Source: Paraspadella gotoi (taxonomy: Eukaryota; Chaetognatha). From it: a stretch of 64,000 nucleotides of DNA. Shown one piece after another: positions 36,500 through 49,690 of this stretch (positions are counted from its first letter, which is position 1; every line of letters starts with the position of its first letter). Position numbers and translations under genes: made by a program. The notes under the pieces are model-generated. The model was not told the origin of the DNA. It did not search any database and saw only the letters and a list, made by a program, of their open reading frames with translations. The DNA lies in contig CM119264.1 in assembly GCA_051294375.1 (NCBI GenBank), positions 24,789,842-24,853,841 on the forward strand, read 5' to 3'.

Positions 36500-37092
36500 A
36501 GTCAATATAAATCATAAACCAACTTGCTTTTTTTTCTTTTAAAATAAATCTACTTTCCTTGAGTTATTTTCACTTTCATATTTTTTTCCTCTTTCACTTC
36601 CGTTTTCTCTCACGTGAGACGCGCGTCTTTTGTTTTTTAATCACGGGCGTTAGCAGCGCCATCTTCTTTTATTACCTTTTATTTTTTTTATCTCTCTTGC
36701 CGCCTCCCGTAATGGGGTCTCTTCCCTTATTCTTTTCTTTAAACACCCTCTCTCTCTCTTTCTCTTTTCCTCTCTTCCCTCTCTCTCTCTGAGAAAATAA
36801 AGATAGAACAGGTAAGCAAAAAAGTTATTAAAAATAAAGTGACTGAAAGTAAAAAAAAGATAAGGGAGGCGCAAAAAAAAAAAAAAAACAAAAACAAAAA
36901 CAAAAAAAAAAAAACGATAGAGAAGAACGATACTCCAAGAAGAAGACTACTAAAGAGACTGAGAAAAGAGAAGATGAATCGCAAGCAAAACTGATTTTCT
37001 TCCAAATGTTTGAGCTTTTTGTTTCTCTCTGGTTTCTTTTTTTGTTACGGCGATAAATGGTTGTCGTTTGTTTCGAGTTGTTTGTGCTCTCT

Positions 37093-37144
<52 letters not shown>

Positions 37145-38380
37145 TTATTCTCTCTCTCTCTCCATCCTCTCTCCCTATTCCTTCCCTCTCTCTTTCTCTC
37201 TCTTTATCTTTATTCTTTACTCCTTAAAATTTGTTTTTCGTCCTTCCTGTTTTTTTCCGCACGGATGTACCCCAAAAAAAACTTGAAAAAAAAAAAAGGT
37301 TAAAAGAGTCAATATTTTAAAAATTGATAAATCCGACCGTTCTACCACCCCCTCCCCCTCTCCGCCCCCCCTCCGAACCAGGAGAGTAAAAGAGGAGAAA
37401 GTTGGTTCGTAAATCGGGAGTCTCTACTCCAGGGAACCGAAAAGAAAAAACGCTCCCCGGGTTTTGTTGCTAAGCGACTTTAAAACTTCGAAACAAATCC
37501 GGATCCTCGACCGAAACGGATTCCCTCTTACTAAATCTTAACTCGTTCCCGATTCTCGACGAGGCATTAAATCCCGATTTGTGGAGGGGGGGGTGGGGCT
37601 AATTTTGATTTTCTCTCAATAAAAGTAACTTGTTGAAAATCAAATAAAAATTACACCATTTTCAAACAAATTATTAAAATTATAGTCATAAAAAATATAC
37701 AAACCCAGAATAATTTGCCGTTAATACGTAATATAACGTATCTTTCTATAACAGTAGTTCTCGTTGAATCGGTCTGGAATACAAAATATATTCTAAAATT
37801 ATACTTCCGGCGATATGGTTTGTTTCAGAGAGATTAATTGACGTTGCGGAAAATAATAAATCAATATATCCTCCCGCCGAAATGAACCCCACTTGAAAAA
37901 ATCCAGACGCTCTCAACAAACGCAGCCTTATCTTCCACTAGAGATACTTGAGCATCGAATTGGGTCAGTTTCAAAATCCTGACGTCGCCCTTGAAATTTA
38001 ACGTCTTAAAACACACAGTACACACAATCACACACAGTACACACACACAAATCAGTCACACAAACATCATCTCACCACCATTTAATCGTTTGGTAGACAG
38101 AGGCTGAACAAAAACAGAGCCTGAAAACGAGTTTTAGACGTAAATAATTAAAAACTGACGAACGATAAAAGCTCAGCATCGCTATTCCACCACGAAATAT
38201 GTGAAATTTAGACCAACAATTGCGGACCCATTAGAGTCTTTATAAAAAATACTCATTACTGCAATACTGCAATACTGCATATAGCAATATTTAATCCAAT
38301 TTTTCTGTAATAAGGGAACCTACAATTGAATACACTTAAGACATTGACCACCCTTTCTTGAACCCCTCTATGAGTTTCCC
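36354..38380. other. Simple repeats and AT-rich DNA, no gene
   Basis: (TC)n at 36425-36495, a purine/pyrimidine-rich stretch to 37000, (TC)n at 37087-37200, a C-rich patch (37340-37380) and otherwise AT-rich unique DNA to 38380. Minus-strand ACACACAC-type repeats occur at 38015-38060. Nothing protein-like is seen. Confidence 0.5.
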
Positions 38381-38409
38381 GTTCCCTCTCTCTCTCTCCT
38401 CTCTCTTCT

Positions 38410-38440
<31 letters not shown>

Positions 38441-39725
38441 AAATCAACCCTCAGGGAAACTTTCCTCTTTGCACCTTTCTTCAATTTTTCCTCAAGGAAA
38501 CTTTTCTTTATATTCTTCTCTCTCTCTCCCCTCTGTATCAGCTTCCTCCTTAGGCTACGCCTCTTCTTCACTTATCTTCTTCTCCTCTTCCTTCTCCTTC
38601 CCTTGATTTCCCCCAATCGTGTGTCTTCATCTTTTTTTTCTTTTTTTTAATTCAAACAAAAGTTTCTTTGTCCCAAATCATTCGCTGAGTTTGTCTTATT
38701 TTATTTTTCACAAATAAAAAGACAGAGAAAGACTTATATTTTTCTTTTTAGAGGGTTAGGGGCTTAATTAAAGGCAATGTATATTACTTTATTTAGTCCT
38801 GGCTCGCACAATTTAAAAATTTTAAAAATTCTGCGTAATGTTTAAGATTTCTTCGTAGTCGGAGTCATTTGATTTAAATCTAATTTGAAAAAAAAAGAAA
38901 ACTGATTGAAAATTTTTTGGCGGAAAATTTGATTGGAAGTAGGAATTTGATTGGCATCGTCTCTTTGATTGGCGTCGTCTCTTTGATTGAACACCAAACC
39001 AAAAACTGGAATTTTTTTTATTCTCACGAGCGAAAATTGACTTTTTGATTTCAATTCATCGAAAATTAAACACATTCCGGACTGACGTAGGGAGAGACGG
39101 CGACGGCAGCAGGAGCAGCGTCGACGGCAGCAGGAGCAAAAAGCGCCGCTCGAAAAGATCGCTTTGGCCCAGGGACATCCTTGGTAGACTGTGTACAAAC
39201 CTGCTCGAGTTCCAGACTGGGTCGGATCGACAAAAATTACGTGCAGTATGAGTCATACAAACGTTATTTACCCGTTTAAAATCGGTGTCTTAAATATAAT
39301 TTTGTACACTTTTTGAAAGGAATCCAAATTCGATCTTAAAATTACAAAATTCGCATTTTGAAATTTTAGCTATTATATACATATTAGTTATTACTATACA
39401 AAAATATAGCTCACTGGTGCCCACTATTGTATAAAATTAAAAAATAAATTTACCAAAGTATTTTTCTTGGTTTTTGTTTTCATGTTCTATATGCTAAATT
39501 TTAATTTTCTAAAATTTAAACATTTTCATATCACTCTAATATATATACAATGTATTATATGTATTATACATGTATGAATTGGCAACAACAACAACATTCC
39601 TCAAACTTCTCAAACTCTTGCTTAAATATCCCGGCAGAGGTCCCTATCATCAAATTATTGATGGATTAAAAAATAATTATTTCGTTCTCAAAGAATAATA
39701 AAACAAAAAAGAAGAGAGAGAGAGG

Positions 39726-39807
<82 letters not shown>

Positions 39808-39900
39808 AGAGAGCGATAGATGAGAGAGAGGCCCAACAAAAATCAATCATTAAAAGTCAAAAGCGGTTAATTACGGGTTACGTTTCCTTTTTGTTTGACG
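38381..39900. other. TC/GA tracts, short tandem repeats and AT-rich DNA
   Basis: (TC)n at 38388-38440, 2.5 copies of an 18-base unit TTGATTGGCGTCGTCTCT near 38950-38990, and a 21-base unit GACGGCAGCAGGAGCAGCG in two copies near 39100-39140. A GC-richer patch at 39085-39250 is open in two plus-strand frames without a clear winner. A long (GA)n lies at 39713-39815. Confidence 0.45.
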
Positions 39901-41354
39901 ACGACGCCAACGCAGACGCTAAAGGTTGTCATTACTTTTATGGATGATGTTCTTTTATTTCTTTTTATGCCCCCTTCGTCGCCTCTGGTCCGTTGTAATC
40001 ATGATCATCATCATCGTCGTCGTCGTCGTCCTCTGCTGACACGCAAGAGGAAGCATCGAATAATTGGAACAAAACGCAGACTTAAAGAAACTCATGTCAT
40101 TTCTCTTGTCCCGCCGCCGGCAACGACCGTTCTTTTTTTTTCTTTCTTTTTTCTTTTTTTTTTTTATCTATTTTATTATTTTTTTTAGTTTATTTATTTA
40201 GTAGGGATGTGCGACAAAAAGACAAGAGGAGGACAAAGAAATCTGCTCTTCCTATCGATTATTGATTAGCGTAAAAAGAGGAAAGTCGAGGGGGCCGAAG
40301 AAGGGGGTAGGGGTCGGTGGGTTCAATAGGCGGAGGAGGAGTGGAATTGGCGCGAGATGGGAAAAGTTTTGTTTAATATTTCCTTGTTTCAATTACGTGC
40401 ATAATTTGTTATTTTTTTTTTATCGAGGCTCTGTAGTGCGTGGATCGACAAATTTTGTAGTACTTACGGGCATATCATATTCTTCCCCCGACAATAAGTA
40501 AGGAAAGAAAACGACCTTCCGATACATTATTATTCTATATTCCAAAACATATTACAAATTCGTGCCGACGGTTAAGGTTTGGGGTTTCGGTAGCAGAAAT
40601 TCCCCTAAAAATCTAGAGAGAGAAGGTTGAAAAGGGCAGATGAGAAAATCCTCCCCGCGGGGCGAACGGAGCTCGGGGAAATTCTCCGAGGGGAGAAACG
40701 GGATAAGAAGGAAATGACAACGAAAGATCGAGAGAATCTCGGATTTTATTGTAGGAATTAGTAGAGATAACGAGAGTCAAGTAACGCGGGAAATTGTCGT
40801 CGTCGTCGTCGTCGTCGTCCTCTTTTTGATCTTCTTTGTCAAAATCACCATCATCTTCGCCATCTTTAGTCTACCTCTAAGTTTAAAAATCTAAATATTC
40901 TCCCAAAAATCCATCGAGGCGATGAGGATCGTCGTTTAGCAATTATATCCGCTTCGTCTTAACATCATCGTTATGTTTAACACCCCATCGTAATGATAAT
41001 CTTCTTGGCATCAAAAATTAATTCATGCAAATATGTTATCTACCACATCAGCGCCATTTTTTTTTTATTTCGTCGTCGTCGTCGTCACGGTTTTTAATGA
41101 TCACTTTTTTATTCTCTACGGTGTCATCGTTGACATTGTCGGCGTCGTTGTGGTCATCGTTGTCATCATCGTCGCCGTCATTATTGTCATCATCGTCTTC
41201 ATCGTCGTCGTCGTCGTCGTCGTCGTCATCGGTCGCGACTCTGATCTTCCTTCGACGAAGAAATTGTTGTCGTTTTCAATTTAATGACGTGTTTCCATTC
41301 GCGCTTTCCTCGACAGGCAGGTATCTCTAGCGAGATAGAGACAGAGACAGATAA

Positions 41355-41443
<89 letters not shown>

Positions 41444-41589
41444 TGACAGAATTTATTCAAAACGTGCCTTTGCATAGACCACCTATTCTCTAATTAATTA
41501 CTTGTTTTTTTACCCCCGCATCGTTGGCTCGGCCACTGGCCATTCCTCTCGCTCTCTCTACTGTTTCTGCGTGACTCATTGATTTTTCC
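39900..41589. other. GTC triplets, T-rich and unique DNA, no supported gene
   Basis: GTC/TCG triplet tracts at 40014-40030, 40797-40820, 41071-41088 and 41200-41228, a T-rich stretch (40133-40190) and a (GA)n tract at 41356-41438. Open frames are poly-Ser/Val readings of the triplets. Confidence 0.5.
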
Positions 41590-41608
41590 CCCGCCGCCGC
41601 CGTCGCTG

Positions 41609-41639
<31 letters not shown>
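41590..41639 (+). repeat. (CCG)n triplet tract
   Basis: About 50 bases of GCC/CCG with one GTCGCTGTC interruption. A 49-codon ATG frame follows (41654-41803, starting MDDAPTSLAGNFPLIRLEKK), but I cannot tell it from chance. Confidence 0.85.
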
Positions 41640-41803
41640 AGCCCCCGCTTTGATGGATGACGCGCCGACGTCCCTCGCCGGGAATTTCCCGCTGATAAGA
41701 TTGGAAAAAAAAAGTTTAATTTACGTAAAATCCGGAAACATAAACAAATCGGTATCGAAGTTCAAAGTCAGAAACGCAGAGGGAAATGAAATTTATGACT
41801 AAA

Positions 41804-43440
41804 ATGAGTAACTTTTAAAAAATGACTTATGAAGTCTTTTAACTTCATAAAGTGTGATTTTAAAATAAAGTGACACAAGACAAAAGAGGTAATTAACTAA
41901 AGTTGCTTAGTAGCCAGCCCATGATGGCAAGATAGGACATCTATTGAAAAATGGTTAATTTTTATATTATATTACTAGATGCGGTTTTAGCTAAAGTTAC
42001 ATAAAACTTAAGAAGTTTTTAAACTAAAGTAACATAAAATTTATAACACATGATTTTTTTTACTAAAGTGACAAAAGAGGTTTTTTAACGACATAAAAAT
42101 AAGGTTTTTAAAAATACATTTTTTTCTGGAAAGAAAAGGAAATTTTTATATTTTAAGAGATTTCGATAAGAAAATAGGAAGAAAAAAGAAACCCGAAATA
42201 TCCTAAACTGGAAGAAGGCGTCCCAGGTGGGATTCGAGTCTAGAGAGTTTGTCAATCCCCGCCTTATTTGATGTTTACTCACCTCGGAAAAAGAGGAACT
42301 CACTTATTGTCGTCCGTGTTTGCTCTCCAGCCCCACCCNNNNNNNNNNNNNNNNNNNNTCTCTCTCTCTCTCTCTCTCACCTCTATCGCACCTCGAAATG
42401 CGGGTTCAGTCATATTCGCCAAACATTTTCCTTCCTTCCACCGATTTTCATATTTTACAAAATTCGTGCAGGAATGCGAAGGGAATTCCGAAACGCGAAC
42501 GTCGCTTAATGTTTATTACGAAATGTTTATTGTGAGATTGTTATTTACTGACACTGAATTTGGATGTATGTCTTGTAGGAGTTGACGTTAAAATATGTGA
42601 TCTGTATTTTATGGCTTATGTACGTGACCCTCGTGAAAGGAAATTGACTTATGAAGGAAAGAAATAATATATTTTGAGGTTAGTTCGTAAAAAGGTCAAA
42701 TTGTCCTCTCTGAGCCTTTATTTCAAAATTACAATGACAGAAATGTTACTAAACGAACGTTCTAATTACTTGGTCAGATATCAAAGATATTAGTCATGTA
42801 TTTAACGCTGAGGATACATACAAACAAGGAGAACGGAAAAAGCATCGCTTCTCGTGAGCAAATTTTGTTGACCTGAATCAAGAGAAAAATCGAAAAAACG
42901 ACGAAAATTATTTCGTCGTTTTTTGTCTCTCGACTTCGCTTCATTTTCGCCAAAAATCTTTTCATTCTCCTCACGTCTTTGTCGTCGTTGTCTTCGTCGT
43001 CGTTGTAATCTTCGTTGTCGTCGTCGTCGTCGTCGTTGTCTTCGTCGTCGACGTCGTCGTTTTCTTCGCGAACCGACGATAAAATTTTCATAAATTTCGA
43101 GCTTTCTTTTCGTTAGGATCACGTGACGACGGACACGGGAGGAGAGAAAGAGAGGAGAGAGAGATGAGAAGAGAGAAGAGAAGAAGAAGAGAGAGGACGG
43201 AAGGTAGAACGACGACGAGGACGCGACAGATGATGCAGAGAATGAGAGAGAAGAATTGACGGAGATAAGAGGATAGAAGAGAGAGAGAGAGAGGAGAGGA
43301 GCACTACGAGACGAGACTTATGAGCAGAGCCTCTATTCCTCTTTGTCTCAAGACGCTCGACGAGAAGACGAGAGAGAATGTGGGATGTGAGAGTACAGAT
43401 CGTCAGTGGTTCCCCCCCTCCCGACTCACTTCTCTCTCTC

Positions 43441-43501
<61 letters not shown>

Positions 43502-43530
43502 CTCTCTCTCTTTCAATTTCCCGCACCTGA
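41804..43530. other. AT-rich DNA, triplets and GA/TC tracts
   Basis: 41804-42110 is AT-rich with repeated AAAGTGACA/AAAGTTACA phrases. 42339-42358 is a gap in a TC tract. 42980-43065 is imperfect (GTC)n. 43140-43310 is GA-rich and 43430-43510 is (TC)n. The half tRNA-like phrase near 42217-42240 lacks the rest of a tRNA. No gene recognised. Confidence 0.45.
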
Positions 43531-44762
43531 GAAAAAAGGGCTCAAAATTGTGTTTGTTTAATCGTCGGATGTTTTATTGACTCTTCGAAATTCGCAAACA
43601 AACACGAAACAAATAGAAAATTCCGACGCATTTTTATTTCCATTTTTTTTATTCAATTTAATTTCGATTTTTTTTTCTGCTTGGACTTCGGATTAATTTT
43701 CTCTTTTTGGATCGATGCGATTTTCTTTCTTTGACTATGGATTCGTTTAGTTGTAAGTTTAGGAGAAATTTCGAACGCTCGTCTTTAGACAAATAATAAA
43801 TCTGACCCATATCTTTTTCCCCAACTTCCACAAATTTAATATTATTACATTAAACAATGGTTAATTTTTTTAAGAAAAGTTATAGTTCAATTTTTTTTAC
43901 TACGTGGGTCTCTCAAACAATTTTTATAATTAATGAAAGCGGCTTAAAAAAAAAAGGAAGAAAAAAAATGACGTTGCTCTGCCAACTCTTTTTTCCCTCT
44001 CGCCCGCCGACTATATGCCGACTTTTTCTCATCTTCTCCATGCCGACTCCCTGCCGACTCTATTCATTTCGTTTACCGACTCTCTGCCGACTCTCTTCCT
44101 CTCGTCCGCCGACTCTCCTCTCTCCATTCCTCCTCCATGACGACCCTCTCCCGCCCTCTTCCGTCGTCGGACGAAAAACGAATGTTTGTTGCAAAAACAA
44201 ATGAACTCAATTTTCGTTCGACGGCGGATTTGAGTCGCGTCGATATTGGAACAGCTGCCGCCGACGAGGACTGCAGAGGGGCGGGATGAGGGGGTGTGTG
44301 GCGGGGAATGCGACAGGAAATGGTGACGACGACGATGTTGAAGACGAGAGCGGCGATGATGACGACGATGATGACGACCGCGATGATGAAGCCGATGGCC
44401 ATTTTGAGGAAGATGGTGACGACAAAAAATAAAACATTATTGCGACAATAATGACAGAAAATACGTGGATGATGACGACAATGAAGACGACTCCCAACTT
44501 ACTAGGATGACGACCACGACGGCTCGATGATGACGATAACAATGACGATGACTCCGATGCCGACAACGACGACGACAAAGACGCCCCCGCCGCTTTTTCA
44601 ATCAAGCGAGGACCCGAGAGAATGTCACCCTCTCCCGCCGTTTAATATGAAGAGGGCGAAGGGGGGAGATAGAGGGAAAAACAAGGAAAGGAAAAAGAGA
44701 GGCTTGGGGAAGATAACGTTGGTTATTAAACCGGAGCGAAAATATTAAAATCAAGTAGAATC
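43531..44762. other. AT-rich DNA, CCGACTC minisatellite and GAC triplets
   Basis: TGCCGACTC phrases recur irregularly at 43980-44115. Imperfect GAC/GAT triplets fill 44320-44580. Frames across these are repeat-driven (Ser-rich minus strand, Thr/Pro-rich plus strand). Confidence 0.5.
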
Positions 44763-45310
44763 AAAATTCGAATAGTAGATCATGAACAGTCTTGAACTAA
44801 AGAACGTTTATATATATAAAAAAAAAAATTTAAAAGTTATCAATTTTCGCATACAACAATATTTATACATAGTACTTACTATAGAAAATATTAAAATTTT
44901 AAAATGTTTTCTTATTTTTAAGAGCAGATTCGAATTTCTCACGAAAAGTTGATAAAAGAAATATAACTCTTTTTCGAAAATTATTTCATTAAGTGGATCA
45001 AAATCCTAAAAAAACTATTATTATTAACCTATAATTATATTTTAGTATAAAAAATATAGGTTTATAAATTTTTGGCTAACTTAATGAAATAATTTTTGAT
45101 TAAAACTTATATTTTCTTTTATCAACTTTTTATGAGGAATTCGAATCTGCTTTTAAAACTAAGAAAACTAAGAAAATTTTAATATTTTCTATAGTAAGTA
45201 CTATGTATAAATATTGTCGTATGCAAAAATTGACAAATTTAAAAAAAAATTTTCATATATCAATGTTCTTTAGTTCAAGACTGTTGTTCATGATTAACTA
45301 TTCGAAATTT
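44763..45310. mobile_element. Foldback (inverted-repeat) element, copy 1
   Basis: Left arm 44763-44994 and right arm 45078-45310 are near-perfect inverted copies. The outer ends read AAAATTCGAATAGTAGATCA and its complement, and the spacer is about 83 bases. AT-rich and non-coding, about 548 bases long. A related but much more divergent copy lies at 62381-62930, so this is a dispersed family, consistent with a non-autonomous foldback transposon or MITE. I cannot see a clear target-site duplication. Confidence 0.7.
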
Positions 45311-46350
45311 TTACGCCTTATTGGTTATGGAAAGGAGCTAAAGGAAAAAAAAGGAGTTTGTTATCGGCTTTATCTGCTTTTATTACAAAAAAAAAAAAAA
45401 TTATCGGCCTATCAGCCGTCTTTGAAAAGAAATTAAACACCATGAATTGTAAATACACTTATGTATTTCAGTTGATAATTATTATCTATTATGGTTGTCC
45501 AATTAAGATTTTCAGTATAGGGTACTTATACCTTAACAAGCCGATATCATACGCACCTTTTAAATGAAATAGATAAATAAAATAAACAACCAAGATGCGT
45601 CCAATCAATAACCTTATAATATTAATAGCACGGTGTAGTGACTCAAATGACGAAGACGACGACAAAGATGACGACAAGCAAGCAAACACAAAATATTTAA
45701 AACGTGGGCACATGGTGAGAAAAAATATTTAGTAACATGAGAAATGCAACCCAAAGCTAAAACTGGAGAGTCATTCTTGCGCTCTGATAGAGAAAACGCG
45801 CCCTTCGATATGTCGAGGGAATATTTAAACTGTTTAGCGCCATCGTTTCAACCGGGGAAACAAAGATGGCGCCACTGAATCCCGCATTAACGAAATGGCA
45901 ACGCATTCGGAAGAGAGAAGGAAAAAATATCGGAGCCATCTGAAGGAGAGTGAAGGAACGAATCGGGCTGAATAAATGGCAAAGAGTTGGGGAAGAGGTT
46001 GGGAAGGGCGATTGAGATGAAACCAATGGATAAAAATATGTGAAAATACATTGGCGGGAAAAGAAAAAGAGCTAAATTCTGGTTATTGTTATTTAGCATT
46101 CTTGGAGGACAAAAAACAGAAATGTATCGTTAAAGCGAATAGCAAAAATAGGCATTAAAAGGAGTTTGGTTAAGGGAGGACAATAAAATCTATGAGGATG
46201 TCAAATGAGATGACATTAAAACTGTTTATTCAGTTGGAAATTATCTCAGAGGGCTTGAATTCAAGCAAATGTCTTATTACGAAAATGCATTTAACAAAAT
46301 GCATTCAAAGGCATAGAATTTAATCGTTAAGCTTTTAGTAGATATTACTA
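45311..46350. other. AT-rich DNA with an X-less unique patch, no gene
   Basis: 45311-45760 is AT-rich. 45770-46050 is slightly richer in GC with two ~70-90-codon minus-strand frames of no recognisable content. Nothing else seen. Confidence 0.4.
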
Positions 46351-46437
46351 TTTGACGAATGGCGTTTGACAAATGGCGTTTTGCGAATGGCGTTTGATAA
46401 ATGGCGTTTAGCGAATGGCGTTTGACGAATGCCGTTT
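46351..46437 (+). repeat. 14-bp minisatellite, six copies
   Basis: Unit TTTGACGAATGGCG in six slightly varied copies (ACGAA, ACAAA, GCGAA, ATAAA, AGCGAA, ACGAA). Interspersed variants alternate CGAATGG and AAATGG. Confidence 0.85.
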
Positions 46438-48400
46438 GGACGGCGTCGGCCATCGATGGTAGAGATTCCAAAGAGGAGGAGCCTCGCGTATTCCATCCCT
46501 TTTTACCTTTTTTATTTTTTTCTTTCTCCTTTATTTATGGTTTCCTTTCTTTTTTTTTTTTTTAGTTTTTTACCTTTTTATCCATTCTGTTTATTTATGT
46601 TTTCCTCTCTCTTTTTTTTCTTCTCCCTTGTATATTTCAGCATATTTCTTTTCTTTTTTTCCCCTTCTTTTATTCTGTTTAAGGTTTCCCTCCTTTTTTT
46701 CTCCCTTTTCCCCCGGTGCCAAGAATCAAGATTACATTTTAAGCTCGGCGAGACAAAAACAGAGGGCGGCCGTAGAGGAAAGCGTTGTTCCTTTCAGTAG
46801 CTTAAAAAAAAACAAAAGTACATCGACTAGTTATATGTTCCTTTTAATTCTTTTGGATAATATTTGTATGAAAATTCAGACATACAGATTTACTCATAAT
46901 GTGTCAACGATTTTCGTGCATCGGGTTCTACTTAACAGTCGTGACAATGTAAATTTAATGAAACGAAACTAAAATAATCTGGCATTGGCAAAGATCCGAA
47001 AAAGTGGCTTTTGACATTTAAACATTCCATGGTGGATGAAACAGCGACAACCGTTTAATGAATTTGTCATCCGTAAAATTCTTTCGTCGAAGTATATATT
47101 ATATTCTTTCTTATAAAAAGTTAGAACCTTTTATAGCGTCTTATCTTAATTAAAAAGATTCTTCTCAAAGAGCTCCCGCCTCAAATTCTGCATAATTTAT
47201 TACCTTAATATCGATCCAACTAATTTTCATACTCTTTCTTCGCTCAGGATTCCTTTTCGTATGAAAAGGGGAAAAAAAAAGTCGCTTCGCCTTTTTTTTT
47301 TTACAATTTTTTTTATTCTTCCCTCCATCTTTTTTTTTTTATTCTTCAATAAAAGTCGACGATTTGTTCTGACCTTTGAAAACAAAAGGGAAAAAGAAAT
47401 AAGGAGCCGAGGGGAAAAAAGGATTTAGAAAAAAAACCAAAAAAACTAACATACTAATTCTTAAAGAAGAAATAAAAAAAAGTTGGGTAACGCGATCGCG
47501 GGGGGCCACTGACGCCGCGGGAAAAAGAGAAAGAGAAAGAGAAAGAGAAAGATGTAAAGAGATTGCCGCAAAAATTGGAAATTGAAAAAAAAAAAGAAAA
47601 CAAAGGGAATAAAGGTTTAAATTGGATGAGGAACAAAAAAGTGGCATGAAATGGAATGAAAGATAAATACAGAATAGAATGTCGATCGTTATTAGTTTAA
47701 TTGATAATAAATTAAACCTTGGAAAAAAAAAATAATACAAGTAAGAGTTTTAAACGTAAAACTAAAGTTGAAAACTTTTCATTACTGAAGCAACGATAAT
47801 TAATCAAATTTAAATTTCTGTTTTTGACATTTTTGTTCATTACTAATATCACAATCGCTGACAATCGTAAATCAACGACTAATCCCCTCTGCCCGTTCAC
47901 GTGAATTTTTGTGAATTCTCGAAGGACTTTGGGTCTGTTTTGATTTCGTGAATTGGGTCAATGAGTGGAAGAAATAGTGAATCTTGAACAGGTGCAAGTC
48001 CTTACGAAAGAGGAGCAGAAAGAAGTTGCGTTTCTTCTCGAAACAAAGGGTGGAAAAGATTGTGACATTATATTATGATTTGCATAAAAAATCAAATTTA
48101 GTAAATGTTTGGAAATAGTTTCGAAATAGCACTTTTAATCTAGTATCTCCTCAGGTTGGACTCTCAAACTTGATATTCACTCTTCAACACTAACGGAGGT
48201 CAATTAAATGAAGGGGAACAATAAATAGTCAGCTTTCGGATATAAGCATTGCTCTGCTGTTGAGCGAACTACGTATATCTCCAATGGCGAGCTTTCCGCG
48301 CCAGATATTTTAAAAGCCCTAAAATCTATTGCACAAAAAAATTACTTCTTTTCTAGATACTTTCTCTCATAAAATCTCTCCCTCCCAACTCTTCCACAAA
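46438..48400. other. T-rich and AT-rich DNA, no gene
   Basis: Long poly-T-interrupted stretches (46500-46700, 47290-47345), an (AAAGAG)n run (47523-47553) and AT-rich unique DNA. Phe/Leu-rich frames come from the T-rich DNA. Confidence 0.5.
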
Positions 48401-48433
48401 CTCCCAGCGCCGCGCCGCACGACGGCTCCCATC

Positions 48434-48476
48434 GTTTCCATGGCAACGGTCCATCGCCCCATTGGCTCTCGACGTC
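48434..48476. promoter_or_regulatory. RFX X-box with adjacent CCAAT and CRE-like sites
   Basis: GTTTCCATGGCAAC at 48434-48447 is a full palindromic X-box, the binding site of RFX factors that drive ciliary genes in animals. ATTGG (inverted CCAAT) follows at 48461-48465 and GACGTC at 48471-48476, in a GC-richer patch (48400-48490). The three-site arrangement looks like a real promoter core. On the plus strand an ATG frame (48499-48858, 119 codons) starts 22 bases downstream but looks like pyrimidine-rich translation, so the regulated gene is not identified. Confidence 0.5.
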
Positions 48477-48933
48477 GTTCACCGGAATAGAGCGTCGCAT
48501 GGTCATCGCTTTAGAAAAAAAAAAAAAAACAACCAAAAGACAGTCGATGCCATCTCGTGGCAACCTTGGCGCCGTTAGTCTCTATCGTTTCTATTTTTAT
48601 CATCGAGTCATTTCTATCACATGTCCGCGTCTTTTATTCCACGGTTTCCTTAGCTTTCTTCTCTCCTTAGCTTCCTTGCAAAATCATTATCATTTCTTTC
48701 CACTTGCCAAGTCCGTTGCCCTCTTATTATTGCCGTTTCCTCGTTTCCATCGCCACTTCATTTGCCATCTCTTCTTCTCTTCGCCACATCTTTTGCCATC
48801 TCTGCTTTTCTTGGCCATCTGTTGGCGTTCGATAGAGTTTTATGCCGTTGACCCTTGAACTTTTGGCGATGAAGGCTTCCGGTGAGAGGGAAGGGAAAGA
48901 GACGCAAATTCCGTCGAGAATGGACGTCGAAAA

Positions 48934-49012
48934 TGACGACGACGACGAAGTACGACGACGACGACGACGACGACGACGATGTACGACGACGACGACGACG
49001 ACGATGGGGCAA
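48934..49012 (+). repeat. (GAC)n triplet tract
   Basis: Three nearly pure GAC/ACG blocks separated by GAAGTAC and GATGTAC. One of the longest examples of the triplet found through the whole window. Confidence 0.9.
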
Positions 49013-49690
49013 ACGATGAAGACATCAAAAAACACGAAGAAGACGACGATGCTGACGAAAACGACTAAATTCGTCCATCAAAAATTTGCTTAATGTTTAA
49101 GGTACAGAAATACAAATTCAAGAGGGTATTGATAAAAAGCTTGCAGAGTCCTGCTATGTTATTAGGTCGTAGGCTTTAACAAACCGATCCAAAGTTTAGT
49201 TATTGAATAAATGGTTAATTTTTATCTTTCATTTTATCATGCAAGTACAAAGGATTGCCGTCACAAAACAAAAAACAAAAATAAAATAAAAACAACAACA
49301 AGAAGAACTATGAAGACGACAACAACAACAACCCCTACGAGGACGACGACAACGACGACGACGACGCCAATCCGTTTCCAATTTCGTCGAAATCACGTCG
49401 ACCAAAACTGATCAAAAAGATTTGAGGAAATCTCGACGAAAGGAAACGACATAAGCGAATTTCGGTCCAAGCGAAACATTTTTGGGGCGGCGAAACAAAG
49501 AGAGAATCGCTGAGGAACAAAAGGGAAACGCGGCGAAACAAAAAAGGAAACAAAAGGGAAACGCGGCGAAGCGAAAGGGATTACAACTCGTTGGACGAAC
49601 GATTGGTTTTTCTTGGCGAAAATTGAAAAAACAATCGGAGGTGGGGAATGAATGGAAGAGAAAGGAGAAAAGAAAAAAAAATCGGAGAGA
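49013..49690. other. AT-rich DNA and AAC/GAC triplets
   Basis: Non-coding AT-rich DNA to 49300, short AAC/GAC triplets (49285-49370), then a purine-rich stretch with a repeated GGGAAACGCGGCGAA phrase (49528-49575). Confidence 0.45.

Noticed and set aside
39045-39251. 68-codon plus-strand frame in a GC-richer patch
   Set aside because: A second plus frame and the minus strand are equally open, and a 21-bp repeat accounts for the start.
42200-42250. tRNA-like 3' half (complement contains CTCGAATCCC)
   Set aside because: No matching acceptor, D-arm or anticodon arm can be folded.
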